Part shown: positions 1 through 12,850 of the stretch, piece by piece
How the letters are laid out: each line of letters begins with the position of its first letter
Numbering within the stretch: the first letter of the stretch is position 1
NCBI GenBank assembly: GCA_958295665.1
Contig: OY282558.1
Location: 116,116,838-116,180,837 of the forward strand
Reading direction: 5' to 3'
Origin: Tipula vernalis
Lineage: Eukaryota > Arthropoda > Insecta > Diptera > Tipulidae
DNA: 64,000 nucleotides
Program-made: the position numbers and the translations under genes
Notes under the pieces: generated by a model
The model's input: only the letters and a program-made list of their open reading frames with translations
The model's database searches: none
Told to the model about the DNA's origin: nothing

Positions 1-553
1 AAGTCTCAATAATTTTCAAAATTTCTGCTTCACAGAGGCCTTTCCTTCTACTTATCCTAAACTAGTAAAAAATTATTGTATTTTTGTTGGTAAGCAAACA
101 TATTTTTTGCATATATGCAATAAGAAGTGAAAACGTTCGTTATTTTATTTAGTCGATAATAACGTAATCTTGCATATATGCTAGTATTGCATATATGCAT
201 ATTGCATATCTGCAAAATACATTTTCACATGCTTATATTTCACAAATAATGATAAATAATGTCTTATTAGTAATCTAGGATCATAAAGCACTTGTTTATA
301 AATAATAATAATAGGTACTTACTTTACTATGTTTTATTTGTTTTAAAGGCTTTTTACAGAACAAAACGTAAGACGCACAGTACTGAAATATCAACATTTT
401 TGACTTACATGAGGATGTTTTGGCGCCAAATTTTGACATTTTATTGATGTATGCCCAATGAACATATTTTAAACCACATAATAAGTGAATGGTAAACAAA
501 ATAAAATTACATACAAATGTTGTGTTTAACTATAGAGTCATAATATAAATTCT
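1..553. other. AT-rich non-coding stretch
   Basis: No supportable gene. The only notable content is a cluster of TGCATATATGCA-type palindromes, listed separately. The short minus-strand open frame at 296-499 shows no family signature and its composition is the same as the surroundings. Confidence 0.6.
108..214. repeat. Cluster of four TGCATATATGCA-type palindromes
   Basis: The 12-base palindrome TGCATATATGCA occurs at 108-119 and 188-199, with one-base variants at 171-182 and 203-214. Four copies within about 107 bases is more than base composition readily explains. The ATGCAT/TGCATAT core resembles octamer or POU-type sites, but that link is only inference; a decayed mini-satellite is equally possible. 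Confidence 0.5.
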
Positions 554-2630
554 ACAAACTTAAATATTTTACTTGTTCTAAAAATGCCATGATTTCTATT
601 AATTTTTAATATTTTACGAATTCCGTAATTTCTATAAATTATATAAATTTGCTGGATTATTTTTATAAGTATTTTGGTCTAAATATAATGCTGTAACTTA
701 AGTTGGCTTTGTCACCGGGATAAAAAGCTAATTAATCAATAAACAAGTATTTCGTAAAATTTAAAATAAATTTAACGAAATTTGTAGTAAAGAACTAATA
801 GAATCTATAAATTGTTTCAACTCTATCGGTTCAATAAATTCTTCTTCTTGTCTGAATTCTAGAATTTTTGTTTATTCAATAAATTCTATAAATATTTACA
901 CAGTTTTCAAAAATTCTATAAATTTTATAAATCTTGTAAATTTCTTGAATTCTTCAAAATTTCAAAATTTAGATAGTTATGAGTTTGATAAATTCTTTAA
1001 ATTTTGTCGATTCAATTAGTTTTATAAATTGTTTCAAATCAACCTTATTAAAATTTGACTTATTCTGAAAATGCCATAATTACTATTAACTTCATTAAAT
1101 CGTGGAATTCTTTAAATTCTGTAAATTCAATAAATTTGGTAAACTCCATGATTTCTGTAATTTAAAATTGTAAAAAAACAAATCCTAAAAATTTTATAAA
1201 GATTAATGGGCCTATAAACTCCATAATTTTTTGGAAATTTTATGAATTTTCTAATTTCTTTAAATTTTAGAAATTCTTTAAATTCTATTAATGCTATAAA
1301 TCCATATAAATTTCAAATAATCTTTACGAAATTTGTAGTAGAAAACTAATAGATTCTATAAGTTGTTTTAACTCTGTCGGTTCTATAAATTCTACTCCAC
1401 AATTTCTGTAAATTCCATAAATTTTATAAGTACTCTGAATCACACAAATTTTGTTTATTCAACAAATTCTATAGATTTCTTACTTTATAAAATTTCTATA
1501 AATTCTTTTAATTCTATAAATTATGTAAATTCTTTACATTCAGCATAATTTCAAAATTCATTAGGTTATGAATTTTATAAATTCTTTCAGTTTTGTAAAT
1601 TTTATGACTTTTATAAATTGTTTCAACTAAACCTACCTAAATTTTACTTTTTCTAAAAATGCCATAATTAGAATTTATTTCACAAATTCTTTCGATTCTA
1701 CAAATTCAGAATTTGATAAATTCTAAGAACTCCGCAGTTTCTATAAATTTCATAATTTCTATAAATTTTATGAATTTTCAAAATTCTCTAAAAATTTTTA
1801 GATTAAATTTAAAATTCTCTAAAAATTTATAAATTCTAAAAATGCTCTAAATTCTATAAATTCTATATTTTCAATAAATTCTGTAAATTTCTTGATTTTA
1901 TAATTTTTATAAGTTCTATAAATTTCTTAAATCCTATAAATGACGTAAATTCGACCAGTCCTATAAATTCACGTTGCATAAATTTTACTTTTCTAAAAAT
2001 GCTACAATTTCAATAAATTGAAATAATTCTTGGAATTCTACAAATTTTGTAAATTTAATAAATATGATAAATTCTAAAAATTCCTCAATTACTATAAGTT
2101 TTATGAATTCTACTAATTCCATAGATGCTGTAAATCCTGTAAACTTTTAAAATTCTAAAAATTTAAAATAAATTTTACGAAATTTGTACTAGAGGGTTAA
2201 TTCATTCTATACGTTTTTTCAGCTCTGTCTGTTCCATGCATTCCAAAAATTTTTGAAATTTTGTAGATTCTATGAGTTTTATAAATTGTTTCAACTAAAA
2301 CTTATTTAAATTTTACTTAATCTTAAAATACCCTAATTTGTATTAATTTCATAAATTCTTTGAATTCTACAAATTCTGTAAATTCTATAAATTTGATAAA
2401 TTCCATGAATTTTGTAGAAAAGAACTAATAGATTTTATAAATGTTTAGACTCAGTCGGTTTTATAAATTCTACTCCATAATTTCTATATATTTTATAAAT
2501 TTTAAAAATTTTGTAAATTTTTTTCAAAGTTTTTAAATTCAGTAAATTATGAATTTTATAATTTCATTAAATTTTTTTAGATTCTTTAAGTTTTGTAAAT
2601 TATTTTTACGTTGTTAGTTCGGTAAGTTAT
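554..2630. repeat. Tandem ~2 kb AT-rich repeat, unit 1
   Basis: This is the first of two head-to-tail units. It begins at an ACAAACTTAAAT-like landmark, which recurs at 2631 and 4588. Landmarks shared in the same order with unit 2 include AAAATGCCATAATT, GAAATTTGTAGTA near 776, CGACCAGTCC at 1952-1961 and TAAGAACTCCGCAGTTTC near 1720. Within the unit the sequence is a degenerate short-period repeat built on TTCTATAAATT. The open frames inside it are low-complexity by-products. Confidence 0.8.
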
Positions 2631-4587
2631 ACAAACTTAAATTTAACATATTCTTTTAAAAAACACAATTTCTATTAATTTCGTTAATTCAATGAATTCA
2701 CTAAATTTGGTAAATTCAATAAATTTGGTAATAAATACTATATATTTTAAAAAGTCTATGAACTCTATAATTTCTACAAATTTGATAAATTTGTACAATT
2801 ATTTTTATTTGTATTTTGGTGTACATGTGTATAAGCTAAAATTGTTATAATTATTTACATCACTGAAATATATTGTTGTAATTTAAGTTGCACGCATTGT
2901 CACCAAATGTAAAGTAGTATGTAAAACAGAAGAATAGTAGTGCGATTTAGAGAAAGCTAATTAAACAAGTTTGAATGGTAAATCCAGGTATTTCATTTTA
3001 ATAAAATAAACGTTGAAGTACCAACAAAAATCCTGCAACAAATTTTATAAATTCTATAAATGTATAACTCCCTAAAAATTTAAAATAAATTTAACCAAAT
3101 TTGTAGTAGAGAATTACTAATAGATTCTATAAATTGTTTCATCTCTGTCGGTTCTATAAATTCTGCTCCATAATTCCTATAATTTTTATTAATCGTCTGA
3201 ATCCTAAAAATTTTATACATTCAATAAACTCTAGAAATTCCTTAATTTACATTATTTTAAAAAATTCTATAAATTTAATAAATCTTATAAATTTCTTAAA
3301 TTCTTCAAAATCTAAAAATTTAGATAGTTATGAATCTTATAATTTTCTTAAATTTTGTAGATTCTATATTAATTGTATAAATTGTTTCAACTCAAACTTA
3401 TTTAAATTTCTTTAAGAATTCTCTAAATTCTGTAAATTCAATAAATTTGTTAAATTCTGTGATTTCTATAATTTATATAAATTCTACAAATCTATAAATT
3501 CCATAATTTTTATAAATTTTATGAATTTTCTAATTTCTTTAAATTTTATAAATTCTATAGATTCTATAAATGATATACATAAATCCCTAAAAATTTAAAA
3601 CAAAATTTTTGAAATTTGTAGTACAGAAGTAAATTTTATAAATTCTTTGAATTGCACAAATTTTGTTTATTCAACAAATTCTTTAGATTTCTTAATTTAT
3701 ATAATTTCTACAAACACTTTTAATTCTATAAATTACCTATATAAATTCTTTACATTCAGCATAATCTCAAAATTCATTAAGTTACAAATTTTATAAATTT
3801 TTTCAGTTCTGTATATTAAATTATTTCAACTCAAACTAACTTAAATTTTACTTTTTGTAAAATTGCCATAATTAGTATTTATTTCACAAATTCAGAATTT
3901 GATAAATTCTAAGAATTCCGCAGTTTCTATAAATTTTATATTGTAAATTCTATAAATTTTCTGAATTTTCTAAATTCTCTCAATTTTTTAGATTTTATAA
4001 ATTCTAAAAATGCTCTAAATTCTATAAATTGTATATATTCAATAAAATCTATAAATTCCATTATTTTTATAATTTTTATCAATTCTATAAATTTCTTAAA
4101 TCCTATAAATTTCGTAAATTCGACCAGTCCTATAAATTCGCCTTGCTTAAATTTTACTTTTCTAAAAATGCTACAATTTCAATAAATTACAATAATTATT
4201 GGAATTCTACAAATTTTTTAAATTTAATAAATAAGATAAATCCTACAAATTTCTCAATTTCTATAAATTTTATGAATTCTACAAATTCTATAGATGCTAT
4301 AAATCCTTTAGATTTTTCAAATTCTAAAAATTTAAAATAAATTTTACGAAATTTGTAGTAAAGTTCTATAAATTTTTTCAGCTCTGTCGGTTCCATAAAT
4401 TATACTCCCTTATTCCACAAATTCTGTAAGCTCTACTCCATAATTTCGATATATTTTATAAATCCTATAAATATTATAAATTTTGTTCAAAGTTTCAAAA
4501 TTTAGTAATTAATGAATTTTATAAATTCATTAAATTTTGCATAGTAGTTTTGTATATTATTTTTACGTTGTTAGTTCTGTAAGTTAT
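2631..4587. repeat. Tandem ~2 kb AT-rich repeat, unit 2
   Basis: This is the second unit, collinear with 554-2630. CGACCAGTCC recurs at 4121-4130, about 2,169 bases after its partner. The GAAATTTGTAGTA landmark recurs near 3096, 3611 and 4347. The bases just before 2631 (TTTTTACGTTGTTAGTTC then GGTAAGTTAT) recur just before 4588, which supports a true tandem junction. Open frames at 3134-3415 and 4029-4340 are repeat translations rich in N, F, I and K and are not genes. Confidence 0.8.
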
Positions 4588-6900
4588 ACAAACTAAATTT
4601 TAACTACAAATCTGTGCTCAAGAATTAAAAGGGCGTAAGTCGATTTATGGTATAAAAAACTCTTGCGCATTTCTTGTTTAATTTTCTATTAATTCTTTCT
4701 CATATCAATTTTTACTGAAGAGAATAAGATATCTTACTCTCTTTGATATCACCTTAAAAATTGGAAAATGAAGAGGTTTTAATTGAAAATTAAACAGAAA
4801 ATTAAAGAAGAATTAAAAGGGCATAAAACCGAGAAGTTTAAATTTAATTCTCTGAAATAAATTATAAATTAATCTTTATGTACTATAAATAACTTAACAT
4901 TAATTGAGGTTTGACAATAATTAAAGCAACTACTACCATCCCATTTGTCAGGTGTTTCTAAACTAAAAACCATTTTAACCAATATCAATACTAATAAAAA
5001 AACTAACATTAATATTAATATCAATATAAATATTAACCCAATCCCAACGTCAACACCAATACCAATACCAACACCAACACCAATATCCACAAAAAAATGC
5101 AATTGAATTTTAATAAAAATTGATTCTGCTTAAATAACTCTGCAAAATAATTTAAATTAATCTGGAACATATTAAATACTAATAGCTCCAAGTTGCCTTA
5201 CTAAATTAGATTAAATAAATAAAAGCCGCGCCCGGTTTCTCCACTATGAAAATCCCATAATAAATAATTAAAACAATGAACAATAATAGATAAGCAGCGA
5301 AGCCGCTTCTGGTTTCTCATCTGAAAATTCCAATGCTTTGAATCTGTTCTTAAAAATGTAATACATTTACTTAATTTTTAAACAATTTCTAAAATTCCCA
5401 TTAAAAATCTTCTGAAACCTGAAACCATATAAGCTAATTTCAAAATTTACAAATTTACAACTTAATTAGCCAATTCCAGAAATACCTCTAAAATCAAATT
5501 AAATAATTAATTAATTGCTTATTGCTCTATTCCATTTAAATCGCACTGCACTAACAGTTTAAACTGATCAAGACCACATTAAATACCAACAGCCCAAAGT
5601 TCCCATACTAAATTACATTAAATAACTCAAATATAAATCAAAACTACTATTTCCCTATTTGTACAAATTGAAAAACAATTAGCACAAAATCTATGATTTG
5701 ACTCATACTCTAAATAAAAATTAAAATCCATAACTTGTTCAACAAAATTTTAAATACAGATTCAATTTGGTTTAGAAATCCATAACTTTGCCAACCTTGT
5801 CCCAAAGAAAATCGTTTGAATAAACTACTACGAATATATTTCGTCCCTCTAAATAAAACGTTTTAGTCGATAAATAATTTAATTTTCTATCTAATAAAAG
5901 AGTTTACATTAAAAAGTTTCTTCAAAAAAAAAAAAAAATACTTTAAATCGGAATTATCGCAAAACAACGACTTCTCCCACACGCCACCCCATCACTAAAT
6001 AGACGATCTGAACTTCTGAAAACTCCCGTAGTTTGGACGATTAAATAAAATTAAATAAATATATAAATTTTATCAACGCATTTCATCTAATAAAAATTGT
6101 TTTCAATCTATGCCCCAACATCCCACAATCTTGCATCGCACAAAGAATAAATGTTATTACAGAAGAATAACTCATATTTCATAATTCTGCTAACCTGCTA
6201 AAGTTTAAGGCAACTTAAATTTTTCGTTTTATTTTCAAATATCTCTCTATCCATTGTAAAATATTAAATCCTCCGTTTATATAGAGAAAAAAGGCAATTT
6301 CAATTGGGCATGCAAGTGAGAATAAAACATGTAAGGTATCAACTAATTTCGAAGAATTTTTTCATATCGAATAATCTCGAAAACAAGGGGTTAATGTCGT
6401 TCGAATTCGCAACCTATTATTTCGAGGCTCTTAAATTCAACATTTTACAAACTTAGCTTAACTGTATCTATATGTGACTCAACGTTAAACAATTCTTGGA
6501 AAGCTAAACTTAACTCACTGCTATTGTCAACGCTTGTATTTTAATTCAAATTCACTCGGACAATAATAAAATCTTGAAGAATCTAAAGGTCAAACAAACC
6601 TCAAAGTAATCCTGAAATCCTCGTCTTGAAAATTCCGCTACATCTGTAAGCCAGCAACATAACGTCAAAATTCGAGTCCAGTAATCCATACTAAGACAAT
6701 TCTATTCTTTAAAATTAAACTTTATTTACAACAAAAAAATAACGTTAAAGACACCCAAATCCGGAAATCGAGACGCCTGGCGGTCGAATATATACATAAG
6801 TATTACACAAGATTCGAGAAGTGTTTTCGAAATTGGTATAGGATAATAATCGCGTTTACTCACTAATTCGGTATAAATCGATTTATTGCAGGCGTGATAA
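4588..6900. other. AT-rich non-coding with weak internal duplications
   Basis: No gene seen. A ~50-base stretch at 5167-5218 (ending ACTAAATTAGATTAAATAA) recurs with changes at 5575-5626, about 408 bases on. A CCGGTTTCTC/CTGGTTTCTC motif also occurs twice near 5230-5320. These suggest old, diverged repeats. Confidence 0.5.
4978..5092. repeat. Degenerate ACCAAT/ATCAAT microsatellite
   Basis: A run of six-base ACCAAT, ATCAAT and ACCAAC words. Its minus-strand translation alternates V/I and G, which is the source of the apparent 77-codon open frame here. Confidence 0.7.
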
Positions 6901-7171
6901 TGTTATATAACATGTTACAAAAATTATTAACAAAGTAGTATGTAACACAAGTTAAATAAAACAGTTAAAATTAAATTGGTAACACTTCGAGTGACGGGCC
7001 CGATGTTATGTAACAAATACTATAAAAACATTGTTATATAATATGAAAAACGTTTTTTAATGAAATTTTTTAATTATAACAGTGTCATATAACAAAATAC
7101 TTTTATAATATTAGTTGAACAACATTGCTGTTTGTTACATAGTGAAACGTGCCTTAACATGTTGTGTAACA
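6901..7171. promoter_or_regulatory. Cluster of TGTTATATAACA-like near-palindromes
   Basis: Five 12-base near-palindromes share the form TGTYRTRTAAYA: TGTTATATAACA at 6901, TGTTATGTAACA at 7004, TGTTATATAATA at 7032, TGTCATATAACA at 7083 and TGTTGTGTAACA at 7160. Half-site variants lie at 6938 (GTATGTAACAC) and 7131 (TTTGTTACAT). The TTATGTAA core is the known site of PAR/E4BP4-type bZIP factors (Vrille and Pdp1 in flies). That such a factor binds here is inference. A decayed repeat family is the alternative. Confidence 0.4.
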
Positions 7172-10153
7172 TTGTCATAAAGCATGCTAAGTTTTATAGT
7201 GCAAACTGGCCTAAATAACACAATGTTTTCACCATTGAAGCCAGTAATGATATATTGATCAATCAGCTTCTGATCGTCTTAAGCAGAAAAGACGAAAAAA
7301 TTATAGGCCGACGTGATTCTGCTTCATCTGCTAACTTAAGGGAAAAAATAACTTTTCTTTGTTTACTACCTAGGAATGGGTAATTGCAGAAAACTTGGAA
7401 AGGAGTGGCTTTAATATTTTCCGTCCTTATTAAAGAAATATCGGATATACTTTTTCTACCGTGTAAAATTATTTTCCTAGTTTCCTGTTCCTTCCGCGTA
7501 GATATTCTAAATTGTCTAGTGTCCCTATTGCATTAGAGCTCCCTGTGCTATTTATTTAAATCTCACGTATTTTATTAATGCTTTCACAAAAAGCTCAGCA
7601 TTCAATAGCTTAAGTACTGTTAGGGTGGTGCATAGTTTTCCATTTTTGCTAATTATAAATTCAACTTGGGCGACCAATAATTTTATTTTTAACGATCCAT
7701 TTTGACCTTTCCAAAAAAAAAAAAAAATTTAATTAAATTTCACATAAACCAAAATATCAAACCATTTATACATTTCTCAACACATAAAGCGCGGCGCACG
7801 AGGAAAAAAGAGTTTTAAATGAGTTAATTAAACCAAAGAAAAAAAAAGAAAAAATTAAATGACAATCATATCATCAACAACATTTCCGTTAAAAATAAGT
7901 TTTATGTTCTCCAGAATATAATTATCAATCAATATGTACTCGTATAAGAGACGATTTAAAAACAAACAAAAAAAAAAAAACTTAAGACTACACGCATCGT
8001 GCGCGATATAATACCGTGCGACCACCGCGATAATAACTCATCAAAATATTATAATTTAGAACTAATTAAAGTTTATTTGAAGTGCGAGGAGACCCACCAA
8101 AATGCGAACATTAATTCGTGTGACCACCCAATTATTTAAGAGGTACAAAAAAAAAAGAAAAATTGAAAATCGAGAGTCACTCATTAAATGTATACGTGAG
8201 GAAAAATATAATCAATTTGCATGTTGATAGATTTGTGTTTGCGCGATGAATTTTCATTTCACGTATATGTTGGTATATATACGAGTGGAAATATTTTTTT
8301 AAGGCGACACAACACAAAATTTTTTATTTTAATTTTTTTTTTTTTCGATTTTCAATGGGTGAAAATTTGTTAGGAAAATGTCAAGTGTTTTATTATTTTT
8401 ATTATTTTTTTTCGTTCTATATATCGCATTTACTTGTATAGCGAGTGTGTTGACATTTTTATGTACCCAATTTTATGTATATGTATTTAAGCGATGATGA
8501 AGAAGAAAACCCATTTAGTCGAGACACTCGAGGCAATCAATAAATTGAATCTAATTATATATGTGTTCGGTTGTCTGGTTAAATATTAGGATTACACGCG
8601 TGCATGGGTGCGGGTGGCCTATAATTTCGTAATCATCGGTTAATAAAATAAATGAGGTCGCCATAATTCCTTGAACACAAATCTCTTTCGAAAACAGCAA
8701 TTTTTCTTCGATTAATTAATTTATATGTACACATCTTAATTAAATTAACACAAAATATAAAATATAATTAATAAAATGGTTAATGTTATACATCAAAATT
8801 AATTAAATTATAAAATTAAAATGGAATAGGTTGATTGCGAAAGTTTTTGTGTATTACGTTAATAATATAGGAGAGAGTAAGCAAATAGAAATTATTAACA
8901 TGCAAATTACAGATTAAAGTGTTTTATGTTTATAGTCTTACAAAATCCTGATCTTACATATATCATGTTTACGGATAAATTGGCATCGTATTTTATCGAC
9001 TGTAATTATAACCGCATATAATTAACAAACAAACAAACCATCACCTAACTGTAATTAAATATGCCACGACTAGAATAACAATCAAAAATTCAACAATCGG
9101 CCAATCCCATCCAATTACAGAAAATTTTTCCACGTACAACAAAACACCTATATAGGATATAGGAATGGACGAAAGGAAAATTTAACACACTATACTATTA
9201 TAATTCATCAAGTTATGAAATTATTAGTAGATAATTGGAAAATCATCGGTAGACCGTATTATTTTCATTTTAGTTAAATATTGATGAGGCCGATTATAAA
9301 GGGGGTTTGGGGAGAATATTAAATTCGCACATATTGTATTGTATAATTATACGGTATATACACCTTTATTGATTGGTTGGGAGGCCGACCTACACTGACA
9401 TTCCGCGTCATACTCTATTATACATTAAAAGTAAATTATATTTACTGTACTCGATATTAACTTATCCACATTATGTGAGTAAATCCATATGTTATGCCCC
9501 ATATGCATCGTGTAATTAAATAATCACGCAAATTTTTTTTTCTTTGTAAATTCTTATTTCCTGATAAGCTAAGGAAAGTTCAATTGTTGGCTTTATTTGT
9601 TATGTTTCAAATACACAAATATATAATTATGGATTTGAGGGCTAATTATACATATTTTACTTTTGTACATTAATAATGAAATGCTAAACTGGCAGAAAAT
9701 TTATAAGAAAATATGTAAAAGGTTTGCATTTTTTATTTACAAGGATAAAGAACTTTCCGGCTGTAAGTATTACACGCAATAAAGTCATTATCTAATGTCA
9801 ATACTGCATTATATAGTATTTAGAAACGTATTAACACTTTTAAAAGTTTGATATGAGATTAAAGCAGCCTGCTGTCAGATGAGCATCGTCTTGTTTAATT
9901 TAAGTATCATTTGGTTCACTCGTTCACAAAAAAAAAAAAAAAAAAAACAAGATAGGAAAAGGGGTTTGAAAGCCAACATGAAATGCCGTCTCACCTTCTG
10001 ACTGTGTCAACGTCTGTCTGCTTTATCGCAAATATTATTTTTCGTTTTTTAAAAGTTTTATTTAACTTGCAATGTTTGTATGTTAGTTTGTTTAGGTTAA
10101 ACTTTGCATAGACAACTCCCAAAGATGGTGCACTAGTTATTTTTTATGTACCC
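7172..10153. other. AT-rich non-coding stretch
   Basis: No gene or recognisable element. It holds homopolymer tracts such as 20 A at 9928-9947 and short CG-bearing patches such as GTGCGCGATATA near 8000. Composition resembles intron or intergenic DNA. Confidence 0.55.
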
Positions 10154-10358
10154 TGATGATCTTCGATAATTAAATAAGAGCTTAAAAAACATGTCTGTTT
10201 TGTACAATAACCAAAACCGGAAAGAAAGTTTTTCTTTTTCTAACACATTTACGTTTTACATGATTGACTTTGCCAGTATCACACTGAACTTAAATTGACA
10301 GATAAGGTTCTGTTCACACGAACATAAATTGACATATAAAGGTCTATTCATACCAACA
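10154..10358 (-). repeat. Copia 3' LTR (left end)
   Basis: It matches 13,674-13,877 nearly end to end and has TG...CA termini. It lies downstream of the RT fragment in element orientation, so it is the 3' LTR. Confidence 0.9.
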
Positions 10359-10454
10359 CTTTCCCTGAATAGGTATTGTCTGTCAATTGATTAACTAATT
10401 CAATTTAATTGTAGTATAACAAAATAATTAAGTGAATTGCAAATAAAAAAAAAG

Positions 10455-11443
10455 AAGTAACTAATTCTCGAAGTGTCTGCACAACTCGTTCTTTAACAAT
10501 CGTTCACTTGTTTCATCTTTACAGAAAATTAATACGTCATCCACGTAAATACCAAGAAATAACATTCTGCTACAATTCACTATATAGTAGATGCATTGGT
10601 CGGCATTCGAACGCTTCAGAACAAATTTTACCACATTTCAGTTTTTCGTTCCATACACGACTTGATTGCTTTAATCCGTACAACGATTTATGCAGCTTGT
10701 AAACTTTGTTTGAATTATTCATAAATTCTTTGGGTTGATACATGTATATATCTTCTTTCAGCTCTCTGTTGAGAAAAGCTGCAACTGCAACCAAATTTAG
10801 GTCGAATTTCGCTGCAATCGCCATAAGGAACCGAATCGATGTATACTTCACAACCGGAGAAAACGTTTCATGATAGTCGACGCCATATATTTGCGTAAAA
10901 ACCTTTCACTACCAATCTCGCCTTGTATCGCACAACTTCACCATCTGCATTGCTCTTAGTTTTAAACACCCACTTCCATTTAATAGGTGTTTTGTCACGA
11001 AGTAAATCGACCAAGGTCCAAGTTTGATTGTCACTCAATGATTTCATTTCTTCACACATAGCTTTTCTCCACAAATCAGCATTTGGACTTGAAAATGCTT
11101 CGGCAACGGTTTCAGGATAATTTCCAATAATTTCTTTTGTCAAGAAATTATGACGTATTATATCCATATTTCGGATACGTTCGGAACTACGAACTTGTTG
11201 CGGTGTTTCTACAAACTCATCTGGAATATACAAATCGTCACGATCACTATCAGTTGTAACGTTGCTGTCGAATGTCTCATTGGTAACCGGTAGATTTACT
11301 GGGTTGTTTACATTATTCAAATCGTTTACTTCGGTTTCGTTGACATTCTCAATTACATTGGCTTCACCAGACGTTTCAATTTGTTCATCAGACTTCTTAA
11401 ATATTCTTCTTTTATCGACAATGGAAGATTCAGCATCACGCAC
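10455..11443 (-). pseudogene. Copia reverse transcriptase, broken and truncated
   Basis: Three pieces in element order. 11443-10868 carries the N-terminal RT signature (KWKWVFKTKSNADGEV, then RYKARLVVKGF). 10851-10570 carries KLHKSLYGLKQSSRVWN and the AFLN/IYMYQP block. A further frame near 10560-10455 reads YVDDVLIFCKDE, the catalytic palm motif, and stops soon after RHFEN. The pieces are in different frames. Where the family normally has an Asp (DVxTAFL) this copy reads VAVAAFL, so that catalytic Asp appears lost. The thumb and RNase H are absent because the 3' LTR follows within about 100 bases. Confidence 0.88.
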
Positions 11444-11493
11444 GCCACCTGAATTGACATTTGCGTCAACTTCACGTTCATCACTAGTAAAAA

Positions 11494-12440
11494 TTACTGG
11501 GGAAAAAGAAGAATTATAGTACTTGCATCTGCGAGCTCAACTACCTTCAAATTTGGCTTTTCAGGAAAGCTTGACTCTGTAAACAAAACAACTCTGCTTA
11601 TCACGACTTTCTTAGTTGCCATGTTGTACAACCGATACGCTTTTGATTCATTGCTATACCCAAGCATAATACATTCAGTTGATTTCGTGTCGAGCTTCCG
11701 CCATTTTTCCTTTGGCACATGTTCCATCGCTTTCCATCCAAACACTCGTAACATGGTCAAACCTGGTTTCGTTTTCGATCAAAATTCTTCTGGTGTAGTC
11801 GATCGCATATTTCTGCATGGTATTCGGTTTATCGAATATGCTGCCGTTGATAAAGCTTCCGCCCAAAATTTTTTACTTAAGCCGGAATCGATTAACATAC
11901 ATACATCGAACTCGTTCCATAAGAGTCCTATTGATACGCTCTGCAACACCATTTTGTTCGGGAGTATATAGTGCGGTTTTTTGATGTACAATTCCGCATG
12001 TTGCCATAATATCGTCAAACTGTCCATTACAATACTCCGTTCCATTATCAGTGCGCAGGACTTTGATTGTTCTTGAGCACTGATTTTCGACGAGAGCCTT
12101 GAACTCCAAAAACGTATTGAAAACTTGTTTTTTTTCTCTCAACGGAAAAACAAATACCTTTCTGCTGTAATCATCGACAAATGTAACGAAATATTTCGCA
12201 CCACCAACTGATCGCTCTTGCAGCGGACCACAGACGTCGGAATGAACCAAATCGAGCAAATGTTCAGCACGATTACCAACATCTTTAAGTGAAGTGCGGG
12301 TTCGCTTCCCTTTAATGCAAACAATGCATTTGTTGTTGCTTTCTACGCTCCAATTTATACCAATTACGGCGCCACACACCTTTTTTAAATTTTCGTCACA
12401 AATGTGTCCTAAACGTCGATGCTACAAATTATTATCTATT
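11494..12440 (-). pseudogene. Copia integrase, frameshifted
   Basis: The zinc-binding start reads HRRLGH and then CIVC. A TAG stop lies directly before it, where the family usually has Trp (LWHRRLGH), so a TGG-to-TAG change is likely. The catalytic core at 12379-11873 keeps the DDE set: Asp in LVHSDVCGP, Asp in LRTDNGTEY and Glu in PEQNGVAERINRT. After a frameshift near 11,890 the C-terminal half continues in another frame (KKFWAEALSTAAYSINR), and after another in 11760-11494 (KWRKLDTKSTECIMLGY). The gene is dead through frame breaks, not loss of the active site. Confidence 0.9.
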
Positions 12441-12485
12441 TTGCCACTGAGTGCCGTTTCATTCATTGAAATTTCGTTTTTATTT

Positions 12486-12800
12486 TCACATATCGGTAAT
12501 ATACAACGGTAATATACAATCCAGCCGATACATGTCGTTGACCAATGTCGCCGTTGCTATTAAATTGTTTTCTGCATTGAAAGTTTTGCAATTTTCTTTA
12601 TCAAATGCAACATGATTGCCGTTTTTGATCATCTGGCATACAGGAGGCAAATTTGCACACAAACCCCGAACATATTGAACATTCGTCAACGTTGCATTTG
12701 TTTTCGACGTTCCAATCAATAGGGTTATGTTTACTTCACCAACACAATCAATTTTCAATTTGTCTTTGTTTGCAACAACAACTTCCTTATTCAATGGCAC
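12486..12800 (-). pseudogene. Copia protease-integrase linker, protease active site missing
   Basis: This 104-codon frame resembles the segment that follows the protease in Copia polyproteins (LTNVQYVRGLCANLPPVCQM, then HVAFDKENC). The D-S/T-G protease motif that should precede it is absent, and only ~50 bases separate this frame from the end of gag. An internal deletion has therefore removed the active site. Its Met is probably not a true start. Confidence 0.75.
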
Positions 12801-12850
12801 TTTAGTTTAGAATTTTTATTATTCACCAAAAATATCGTATACAACAGGTT

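Noticed and set aside
3134..4396. Open frames of about 100 codons rich in N, F, I and K
   Set aside because: They lie wholly within the short-period AT-rich repeat and are not kept between the two ~2 kb units.
4869..5102. Glycine/valine-alternating peptide resembling a signal or membrane segment
   Set aside because: Product of a six-base microsatellite read on the minus strand.
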